Below, piece after piece: positions 7,019 to 11,871 of a stretch of 11,871 nucleotides of DNA. How positions within the stretch are numbered: position 1 is the first letter of the stretch; every line of letters starts with the position of its first letter. The notes beneath the pieces were generated by a model. The model ran no database searches. It saw only the letters and a list, made by a program, of their open reading frames with translations, and was not told where the DNA came from. The translations under genes and the position numbers were made by a program. Where the stretch lies: assembly GCA_010030605.1 (NCBI GenBank), contig RHCK01000014.1:1-11871 (forward strand), in the 5' to 3' direction. The DNA is from Acidimicrobiia bacterium. Lineage in GTDB: Bacteria > Actinomycetota > Acidimicrobiia > Acidimicrobiales > Ilumatobacteraceae.

Positions 7019-7618
7019 TCACTTCTGCACGTAGACGACGAACCACAACGCGGTGAAGGCCGCGGTGAGGAAGTACCAATACAGAGCATTCGCCGACACG
7101 ACCTCGAGCTCCTTGGTGCGCCCGCCGAGGTATCGGAAAGCGGCCACCGCCGTGAACACGAGTCCGCTCACCAGCAACACCATCATGGTGCCGGTGATGG
7201 CATAGAACATGGTGTGGAACGCGCCACCATTCACGGCAACGCCCATCTGGGTCCAGGTGTACACCTGAGCGTTGACAACCATCAGACCAAACAGCGCCGT
7301 GAGACCGAACGCCAACCCCGCGTGAGTGCGATCGTTGCGCTTGGCCGAGTACACCGCCCACTGCGCCATGACGCACACGACACACAGACCGATCAACATC
7401 ATGTTGGTCGCAACTTCGGGGACCACGATCTTGGCCGGCATCCAGTCTTTGATCATTCCGCGCTTGGCCGACTCACGCAGAGGTGCGTCGGCGCGGAACT
7501 GCAACCACATGGCGAGCATTCCGCCGAGCAAGGTTGTTCCGGCCGCGGCCGCGAGAGACGTGGCCACGAACACCTGACGACGGGCCGGGGCTTGGGGGGC
7601 GGGGGGCAACGCGAGCAT
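7019..7618 (-). CDS. Divergent cytochrome c oxidase subunit III-like protein
   Basis: This 199-residue membrane protein has about five helices (16-38, 66-88, 101-121, 135-160, 176-196), the layout of short bacterial subunit III. Similarity to the genuine subunit III in this window is visible at NAQVYTWT (116-123, against GGQVYEFT) and ALYWYFLTAAF (178-188, against GLYWHFVDIVW). Residues conserved in the family are changed: the Glu of QVYE is T121, the His pair of TGFHGVH is absent (YAITGTMM, 139-146), and YWHFVD reads YWYFLT. The ATG at 7618 shares one base with the stop of the subunit I-like gene (TGATG) and follows GGGAAGGA, so the two proteins are made together, probably in equal amounts. 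The frame is open to 7729, but the extra residues are Arg-rich and overlap the neighbour. It is probably the partner of the ligand-less subunit I-like protein. Confidence 0.82.
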   Translation of the reverse strand: MLALPPAPQAPARRQVFVATSLAAAAGTTLLGGMLAMWLQFRADAPLRESAKRGMIKDWMPAKIVVPEVATNMMLIGLCVVCVMAQWAVYSAKRNDRTHAGLAFGLTALFGLMVVNAQVYTWTQMGVAVNGGAFHTMFYAITGTMMVLLVSGLVFTAVAAFRYLGGRTKELEVVSANALYWYFLTAAFTALWFVVYVQK

Positions 7619-9234
7619 CAGGCGTCCTTCCCGTTCGTGTTGGACTTGAGATCGGCGAGCGGAGTCGCCGAACCGACGACGACGAGATCGGAGAAGTTGT
7701 CGGCCGGCGGCGGCGACGAGGTGGCCCACTCGAGCGTCTGGCCATCCCAGGGATCGTCACCGGCGGCCTCACCGGATGTGAAGCTCTTCAACGCCAAAGC
7801 GACGAAAGCCAACGTGGTGAGCAACATCAGTGCGAAACCCGCCGTGGTGAGCGTGTTCCACAATTCCTGCGGACCCTCGTACGAGAAACCGTCGAGCGCA
7901 CCAGCGGGCTGATCGGCGAAACCAGCGATCATGTACGGAATCGAGCCCAACGCCGTGGCGAGCAAAGCCAGCAGACCCAGCGGCAACGCGGCCTTGTCGG
8001 AGATGCGGCGCCCCCACAACTTGGGTCCCCAGTAACACAACGCACCGAAGGCGATGGTCACCGTCCCGAACGTGATGGCCACGTACGTGCCCGCTTCGAA
8101 GATGGAACCGCGCAAACCGGCATCATCGATCGAGCCGAGAACATTGGCCGCCACACCAAGAAGAATGGTGAGAAGACCGTGCATCGCGAACACCAACGGA
8201 GCAGCGACGCGTGGCTTGCCGTTCTTCAGTGTGAGACCACTGAGACCGAGGACGCCGAGAACTCCGAGCAACGGAACGACGGTCAACAAACCCCACGGAA
8301 GGAGGTCGGCGATCTTGTCGCCGAGGTTGTCGAAGAATTTCTCTCCGTCCCACGGCAGAGAAACCGTCGACTGGGTGACGGTGGCCAACACCGACACCGA
8401 CACGATGCCGATCGCGACGTTCGCCGCTGAACGCTGCGCCAACTTCGTGCGGCCCATCACGGGAACGATGTCGAGGACCATTCCCAAAGCGGGAATCGCC
8501 AACAAATACGTGAAGGGCTGTGACAACGCCCAACCGGCCCAATCGGAGATTCCGACGTTTCCGCCGAATGCGGCGCGGGCGTATTTGTGATCGACGTAGA
8601 GATAGATCGACGTTCCGATGAACACCGGCAGGGCCAGGATCAGGGTGACGGAACCGACCAAGGCCGACCACGAGAACATCGGTGCACGCAAGAGCCCCAT
8701 TCCGGGTGCGCGCGAGGTGAGCACGGAGGTGGCCACCGACGTGGCGGTCATGATCAGACCACCCGCCATGACGATGGTGCCCAACACGTAGAGGTCGACC
8801 ATGTCGGACGATCCGCCACCGGGTCCACCGTTGGCGATGATCGAGGCCACTGCCAATCCGAGACCGGTGAGCCACATCCAGTAGCCGCCGGCCGCCAAGC
8901 GCGGAAGCGCCAACGACCGCGCACCCAACTGCAAGGGAACGACGGCGACCGCGATGCCGAGCAACAGCGGTGCGACCGCACCGAACGTGAGCAGGAGACG
9001 AGCGGCGGAGAGCACCTGTGCCACCGAGTTGGCATCGAGCAATTGATAGCCCTCGGCATCGATGCGCTCGAAAGCGACGAGAACCGCGAGAACCAGACCG
9101 CCGAGCAGGCCGACGAGACCCGTGCCGGCATAGAGACGACCGACCTGTTTGTGGTCAGCCGACGTGATCCACGCGGCGACGGCGGGGGGTGCAGCCGAAG
9201 TGCCGGCGGCGTGGTGCGTATCAATTGATGTCAT
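7618..9234 (-). CDS. Subunit I-like heme-copper oxidase homologue lacking all heme and CuB ligands
   Basis: This 538-residue protein clearly aligns with oxidase subunit I along its length: SADHKQVGRLY (25-35), VVPLQLGARSLALPRL (98-113), SRAPGMGLLRAPMFSW (174-189), YWGPKLW (401-407) and the end signature DPWDGQTLEWATSSPP (494-509). About twelve helices are expected. Against ctaD in the same window, the heme a ligand H97 is A78, D126 of the D-channel is S107, GHPEVY is SQPFTY (238-243), the HH pair of CuB has no His counterpart anywhere in 217-351, and HFH is GTY (382-384). Only five His remain (7, 8, 28, 216, 352), none at a ligand position. It therefore cannot bind hemes or CuB in the known way and should not reduce oxygen. 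The frame is intact, so it is a maintained pseudoenzyme rather than a decayed gene. It heads the run of oxidase genes. Automatic annotation will probably call it a normal subunit I. Confidence 0.9.
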   Translation of the reverse strand: MTSIDTHHAAGTSAAPPAVAAWITSADHKQVGRLYAGTGLVGLLGGLVLAVLVAFERIDAEGYQLLDANSVAQVLSAARLLLTFGAVAPLLLGIAVAVVPLQLGARSLALPRLAAGGYWMWLTGLGLAVASIIANGGPGGGSSDMVDLYVLGTIVMAGGLIMTATSVATSVLTSRAPGMGLLRAPMFSWSALVGSVTLILALPVFIGTSIYLYVDHKYARAAFGGNVGISDWAGWALSQPFTYLLAIPALGMVLDIVPVMGRTKLAQRSAANVAIGIVSVSVLATVTQSTVSLPWDGEKFFDNLGDKIADLLPWGLLTVVPLLGVLGVLGLSGLTLKNGKPRVAAPLVFAMHGLLTILLGVAANVLGSIDDAGLRGSIFEAGTYVAITFGTVTIAFGALCYWGPKLWGRRISDKAALPLGLLALLATALGSIPYMIAGFADQPAGALDGFSYEGPQELWNTLTTAGFALMLLTTLAFVALALKSFTSGEAAGDDPWDGQTLEWATSSPPPADNFSDLVVVGSATPLADLKSNTNGKDA

Positions 9235-9391
9235 TCGAGATGGCTCGCTTCACGCGCAACGAGAGGGACGTGGGTGCTCCACGTTCCTCGGGGGTTTCAA
9301 CACGATTTCCAGTGTCTGACATTACCCACTTTGTCCTGATCAGACCGAAATCCCACCCGACCGACGAGGGTCACAGGTCGTGCGCTTGTGA
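9235..9391. other. 157-base gap between ctaB and the oxidase gene run
   Basis: No coding region is seen. This is the most likely place for the promoter of the eight-gene minus-strand run, but I found no convincing -35/-10 pair. It holds a perfect dyad, ACGTGG-N5-CCACGT, at 9268-9284, 34 bases before the start codon of the subunit I-like gene. Confidence 0.5.
9268..9284. promoter_or_regulatory. Dyad ACGTGG-N5-CCACGT upstream of the oxidase run
   Basis: This is a perfect inverted repeat of six bases with a five-base spacer, lying in the only sizeable gap before the operon. It could be a protein operator or a small hairpin in the leader. No regulator can be named from it. Confidence 0.35.
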
Positions 9392-10342
9392 TCAGATGCC
9401 GTGACGGACGAGCACGTCGACGGCCATGGCGACGAAGAGCACGGTGACGTACGTGATCGAGAATCCGAAGACCCGCATCGACCGAGCCGGAGTGGGGTGA
9501 CGACCCAAGTCGATGGCACTGGCGATGAATCCCGCGCCCAACACCCCGGCCGACACCATGTAGATCGGTCCAAGGTCCGCCACCGGACCCAGAACGAGGG
9601 TGACGGCGGCGAGGAGCACCGTGTACGCGAGCATCGACATGATGGTCTGACGCATCGGAACGACGGTCGGCAACATGGGCACCTGAGCCGCCTTGTAGTC
9701 ATCGGCGTGCTTGATGGCCAGGGCCCAAAAGTGCGGGGGAGTCCACAAAAATATGGCTGTGAACAGGATAAATGGCTCCCAGGCGAGTGAATTGGTGACG
9801 GCCGACCAACCCACCAGCACCGGTACGGCCCCAGCCGCCCCGCCGATCACGATGTTCTGGCGGCTCGTGCGTTTCAACCAGATGGTGTAGACGAACACGT
9901 AGAAGGCGGTCGCCGACATGGTGAGGACCGCCGACAGCAGGTTGGCACCCATCCACAGGACCAAAAAAGCCGCCACTTGCAGGGACAATGCAAAAATCAG
10001 GGCGTCTCGGGGGGCGATCAATCCGGTCACCAGTGGGCGACCCTTCGTGCGTTCCATCAGGGCGTCGATGTCCCGATCGATCACCATGTTGATGGCATTG
10101 GCGCCACCGGCGGCCAGGGTGCCCCCGATCAGGGTCACCACGACCAATCCCCATGATGGCCAACCTTGCTCGGCGAGCACCATGGTGGGCACCGTCGTGA
10201 TCAACAGAAGTTCGACCACCCGCAGTTTCATGAGCGCGATGTACCCGCCGAGTTTGGTGGTCGGGGTACGTCGCGGACCGTGCGCGGCCACTCCACCGGG
10301 TGCCAGCCGTGACGGCACGAGGGGGCGGGATCCGGCGGACAT
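9392..10342 (-). CDS. ctaB: Protoheme IX farnesyltransferase (heme O synthase)
   Basis: This membrane prenyltransferase of the UbiA superfamily transfers a farnesyl group to heme B to make heme O, the precursor of the heme A used by the oxidase. It has 316 residues from the ATG at 10342. The first Asp-rich motif is N85-x3-D89-x3-D93 (NMVIDRDIDALMERTKGRPL, 85-104). The second region is KHADDYKAAQVPMLP (211-225). TPPHFWALAIK (201-211), a CtaB hallmark, is present. About nine helices are expected. The frame is open upstream to 10603, but that part overlaps clpS on the other strand and is not CtaB-like. No clear ribosome site precedes the ATG, and a possible promoter lies so close that the message may be leaderless. 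The gene is divergent from clpS and is followed after 157 bases by the oxidase run. Confidence 0.95.
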   Translation of the reverse strand: MSAGSRPLVPSRLAPGGVAAHGPRRTPTTKLGGYIALMKLRVVELLLITTVPTMVLAEQGWPSWGLVVVTLIGGTLAAGGANAINMVIDRDIDALMERTKGRPLVTGLIAPRDALIFALSLQVAAFLVLWMGANLLSAVLTMSATAFYVFVYTIWLKRTSRQNIVIGGAAGAVPVLVGWSAVTNSLAWEPFILFTAIFLWTPPHFWALAIKHADDYKAAQVPMLPTVVPMRQTIMSMLAYTVLLAAVTLVLGPVADLGPIYMVSAGVLGAGFIASAIDLGRHPTPARSMRVFGFSITYVTVLFVAMAVDVLVRHGI

Positions 10343-10350
10343 CACGTCCG

Positions 10351-10380
10351 ATCGTATGGGGGTGCGAAACAGTCCACCAA
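10351..10380 (-). promoter_or_regulatory. Possible ctaB promoter (TTGGTG-18-TACGAT)
   Basis: On the minus strand TTGGTG (10380-10375) and TACGAT (10356-10351) are 18 bases apart. Transcription would start around 10344, almost at the ATG at 10342, giving a nearly leaderless message. That agrees with the missing ribosome site. Both boxes are imperfect, so this is tentative. Confidence 0.35.
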
Positions 10381-10400
10381 CCGTGACAATGAAGCCGTGC

Positions 10401-10406
10401 AAGGAG
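10401..10406 (+). promoter_or_regulatory. Ribosome binding site deciding the clpS start
   Basis: AAGGAG lies five bases before the GTG at 10412. An earlier in-frame GTG at 10397 would place this site inside the coding region, so 10412 is preferred. Confidence 0.65.
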
Positions 10407-10411
10407 AAGGC

Positions 10412-10747
10412 GTGACTCTCGTCGCCGCGGCACCCTCCACCGTCGTGCGACCCGAGGTCGACGAGTCGACCTCGTTGGACAACCCATGGATCGTCTTGGT
10501 CTGGAACGACCCCATCAACTTGATGAGTTACGTCACCTTCGTCTTCCAAAAACTCTTTGGATACAGCCTCGAAAAGGCCACCGCGCTGATGCTCGACGTG
10601 CACGAGAAAGGCAAAGCCGTGGTGTCATCGGGCAGTCGTGAGAAAGCAGAGATGGACGTGTACCGCCTTCATGAACACGGCCTGTGGGCAACCATGCAAA
10701 AAGATGGTGGGCAAAAAGACGGCGGGCGGAAAGACGGCGGCGACTGA
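10412..10747 (+). CDS. clpS: ATP-dependent Clp protease adaptor ClpS
   Basis: ClpS recognises proteins with N-degron residues and hands them to the Clp ATPase (ClpC or ClpA) for degradation in the cytoplasm. From the GTG at 10412 it has 111 residues: a flexible N-terminus (1-24), then the core PWIVLVWNDPINLMSYV (25-41) through LMLDVHEKGKAVV (59-71) to ATMQKD (93-98). N32 and D33, the gatekeeper-position M38, and H64 correspond to the N-degron pocket of known ClpS proteins. The C-terminal tail is a threefold QKDGG/QKDGG/RKDGG repeat encoded by 15-base units. The gene is followed one base later by the DUF2017 gene, an arrangement also found in mycobacteria. It is divergent from ctaB. Confidence 0.95.
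   Translation: MTLVAAAPSTVVRPEVDESTSLDNPWIVLVWNDPINLMSYVTFVFQKLFGYSLEKATALMLDVHEKGKAVVSSGSREKAEMDVYRLHEHGLWATMQKDGGQKDGGRKDGGD
10697..10741 (+). repeat. Three 15-base tandem repeats in the clpS 3' end
   Basis: Three imperfect 15-base units encode QKDGG, QKDGG and RKDGG. They differ at third codon positions, and at the first codon of the last unit (CGG for CAA), so the repeat is not brand new. They form a charged, flexible tail after the folded ClpS core. Confidence 0.85.
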
Positions 10748-10748
10748 G

Positions 10749-11246
10749 ATGGCGCGTCGCAAACCACCGTTCGAGAACGGGCGCAACGGATACATCATCA
10801 ATCTGGATGATGACGAACGTCATTTCATTCGACGATTGGTGGGCGAGGTGCGCGAACTGTTGACGTCGATGCCCGTCGGCGATCCCAAGATGGCTCGACT
10901 CTTCCCTCCGGCCTACACCCACTCCACTGGTGAGGACGCCGACGCCGAGACCGAGTACCAGCGGTTGATGCGCGACGAACTCGTGGCCAGTCGACTGGAT
11001 TCGATCGGTCGAATCGACGAACTTCTGGCCGACACGTCGTCGAGCACCATGAGCGGGGAACAGTTGAACGCCTTCGTGGTCTCCCTGAACAGCGTTCGAC
11101 TGATTCTCGGCACCATCCTCGACATCACCGACGAGGACGACGACGAAGATGACGATCCCGATTCACCGTTGGCCGCCGAGATGGCGATGTACCACTTCTT
11201 GTCCTGGCTCCTGGACAGTGCGGTCACCGCGCTCATGCAGGGCTGA
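10749..11246 (+). CDS. DUF2017 family protein
   Basis: This 165-residue, probably cytoplasmic protein of unknown function belongs to the actinobacterial DUF2017 family, typically encoded next to clpS. Visible landmarks are FENGRNGYIINLDDDERHFI (8-27), a helical segment (28-40), LFPPAY (51-56), a predicted helical core (68-94), and an acidic run of about twelve Asp/Glu (128-138) that separates it from a last hydrophobic helix (141-162). The ATG at 10749 follows the clpS stop by one base, so coupled translation is likely; no strong ribosome site is present. The frame is open upstream into clpS, which I take as shadow. The position suggests a role connected to ClpS or protein turnover, but nothing in the sequence shows one. 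Confidence 0.88.
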   Translation: MARRKPPFENGRNGYIINLDDDERHFIRRLVGEVRELLTSMPVGDPKMARLFPPAYTHSTGEDADAETEYQRLMRDELVASRLDSIGRIDELLADTSSSTMSGEQLNAFVVSLNSVRLILGTILDITDEDDDEDDDPDSPLAAEMAMYHFLSWLLDSAVTALMQG

Positions 11247-11277
11247 CGGCTCGGGTGGTATCGGCCGAGCTGGCTGT

Positions 11278-11283
11278 TAGAGT
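11278..11283 (+). promoter_or_regulatory. Possible -10 box of the tRNA cluster
   Basis: TAGAGT sits 28 bases before tRNA-Glu in an otherwise non-coding 65-base gap. The hexamer 17 bases upstream is only a weak -35. A promoter here is expected because the three tRNAs follow the end of a coding gene. Confidence 0.3.
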
Positions 11284-11311
11284 TGCCCCGCTCTCATCGG
11301 ACGAGTACCTA

Positions 11312-11384
11312 GCCCCCATCGTCTAGTGGCCTAGGACACCACCCTTTCAAGGTGGCGGCACGGGTTCGAATCCCGTTGGGGGTG
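11312..11384 (+). tRNA. tRNA-Glu (anticodon TTC)
   Basis: A 73-base cloverleaf: acceptor GCCCCCA pairs with TGGGGGT (11377-11383), anticodon stem CCACC/GGTGG encloses the loop CTTTCAA with TTC at 11346-11348, and the T arm ACGGG-TTCGAAT-CCCGT is regular. The discriminator is G at 11384, usual for Glu. CCA is not encoded. Confidence 0.96.
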
Positions 11385-11433
11385 CAAACCGGGCAACCGG
11401 CGATAGCAATACCCAAACAAGCACACAACGTTT

Positions 11434-11507
11434 GGTCTCGTGGTGAAGTTGGAGTTCACGCCGGCCTGTCAAGCCGGAGGTCGCGGGTTCGAGTCCCGTC
11501 GGGACCG
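11434..11507 (+). tRNA. tRNA-Asp (anticodon GTC)
   Basis: A 74-base cloverleaf: acceptor GGTCTCG pairs with CGGGACC (11500-11506, one G-U pair), anticodon stem CCGGC/GCCGG encloses CTGTCAA with GTC at 11468-11470, and the T arm has a normal TTCGAGT loop. The discriminator is G and CCA is not encoded. It lies 49 bases after tRNA-Glu. Confidence 0.96.
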
Positions 11508-11535
11508 CTAGTGCGTATCGGAAACGATCGCACGA

Positions 11536-11611
11536 GGTCGAGTAGCTCAGTCGGCAGAGCATACGCCTGAAAAGCGTAGGGTCACCGGATCGACGCCGGT
11601 CTCGACCACCA
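11536..11611 (+). tRNA. tRNA-Phe (anticodon GAA)
   Basis: A 76-base cloverleaf including an encoded CCA (11609-11611): acceptor GGTCGAG pairs with CTCGACC (11601-11607), anticodon stem TACGC/GCGTA encloses CTGAAAA with GAA at 11569-11571, and the discriminator is A. The T stem ACCGG/CCGGT is perfect, but the T loop reads ATCGACG, with A instead of the near-universal T at position 54. Glu-Asp-Phe is a tRNA order also known from mycobacteria. Confidence 0.94.
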
Positions 11612-11618
11612 GTAAACG

Positions 11619-11644
11619 CGGGCGCCCAATGGGCGCCCGTTTTT
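11619..11644 (+). terminator. Intrinsic terminator after the tRNA cluster
   Basis: A perfect nine-base GC stem (CGGGCGCCC, AAT loop, GGGCGCCCG) is followed directly by TTTTT (11640-11644) and a further T-rich stretch. It begins eight bases after tRNA-Phe and ends the tRNA transcript. Confidence 0.93.
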
Positions 11645-11662
11645 CGTTTCGAGATCCGAACG

Positions 11663-11871
11663 TCAACGCCAGTCGCGAATGAGAGCCTCCTGCGCGACGG
11701 TCGCCACATGGATGCCGTCCTCACTGAAGATGTGACCGATCGCGAGACCGCGACTGTTGCCGATCGAATGACACGTGAAGTCGTGCAGATGCCAACGATC
11801 GCTTTCGATGGGTCGGTGGAACCAGATGGTGTGATCGAGGCTCGCGCCGTAGAAGTTGCGCGCGTTCTCGG
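11663..11871 (-). CDS. tesB: Acyl-CoA thioesterase II, C-terminal part (5' end beyond window)
   Basis: Only the last 68 codons are in view, reading in from the right edge to a TGA at 11665-11663. They encode the second hot-dog domain of a TesB-type thioesterase, which hydrolyses acyl-CoA to free acid and CoA. The diagnostic pieces are YGASLDHTIWFHRP (7-20 of the visible part), NSRGLAIGHIFSEDG (38-52) and HVATVAQEALIRDW (54-67). The Asp of SLDH and the Gln of VAQE correspond to catalytic residues described for E. coli TesB. The gene converges on the tRNA cluster, with the terminator between them. Confidence 0.88.
   Translation of the reverse strand, partial: ENARNFYGASLDHTIWFHRPIESDRWHLHDFTCHSIGNSRGLAIGHIFSEDGIHVATVAQEALIRDWR

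Noticed and set aside
7006..7089. N-terminal extension of the seven-helix membrane protein.
   Set aside because: The extra residues overlap the subunit III-like gene and are Ser/Arg/Pro-rich, while the ATG at 7005 leads straight into the first helix.
7619..7729. N-terminal extension of the subunit III-like protein.
   Set aside because: Arg-rich, lies inside the subunit I-like gene, and the coupled ATG at 7618 has a good ribosome site.
10343..10603. Upstream extension of the ctaB frame by 87 codons.
   Set aside because: It is the antisense of clpS, shows no CtaB similarity, and the ATG at 10342 already gives the normal length of the family.
11347..11724. A 125-codon minus-strand frame containing TGLEPATSGL and TGFEPVPPP.
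   Set aside because: It runs antisense through all three tRNAs and the terminator; these peptide strings are a familiar artefact of translating the reverse complement of tRNA T arms.
1..11871. Search for insertion sequences, CRISPR arrays, phage genes or attachment sites.
   Set aside because: No transposase or integrase frame and no spaced repeat array were seen; the tRNA cluster ends in a normal terminator with no duplicated tRNA end beside it.

Overview
This 11.9 kb window is GC-rich bacterial chromosome. The clpS-DUF2017 pair, a Glu-Asp-Phe tRNA cluster, GTG/TTG starts and a ctaB-coupled cytochrome oxidase cluster all point to Actinomycetota. Class Acidimicrobiia (Ilumatobacter/Microthrix-like) is my best guess, from gene content rather than from any search.

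Layout. (a) 3-635, + strand: the C-terminal part of an ABC-2 type permease. It converges on ctaG at a near-perfect 58-base palindrome (633-690) whose ends supply the TAG stop codons of both genes. (b) 688-9234, - strand: a dense run of eight genes, read right to left. The first three are a subunit I-like protein with no metal or heme ligands, a subunit III-like protein, and a seven-helix membrane protein with a cupredoxin-like tail. They are followed by a complete oxidase set: subunit II with a fused cytochrome c domain (caa3 type), subunit I, subunit III, subunit IV, and the assembly factor CtaG. Most joints are overlaps or gaps of 4-15 bases (the largest is 78), so co-transcription is likely. 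(c) 9392-10342, - strand: ctaB, the heme O synthase that begins heme A synthesis for this oxidase. (d) 10412-11246, + strand, divergent from ctaB: clpS and a DUF2017 gene. (e) 11312-11644: tRNA-Glu, tRNA-Asp, tRNA-Phe and a strong intrinsic terminator. (f) 11663-11871, - strand: the C-terminal end of an acyl-CoA thioesterase II.

How the genes work together. CtaB makes heme O. Heme A synthase, CtaA, is not in the window. CtaG is expected to help copper insertion. Subunits I-IV form an A1-type caa3 terminal oxidase that reduces oxygen and pumps protons. The fused cytochrome c of subunit II would carry electrons to CuA without a separate docked cytochrome.

The most interesting part is 5863-9234. 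There, relatives of oxidase subunits I and III and a cupredoxin-fold protein have all lost the residues that bind cofactors or mark the family, yet their frames are intact and they sit directly upstream of the working oxidase. I read this as a cofactor-free 'shadow oxidase' module, possibly structural, assembly-related or regulatory. That function is inference.
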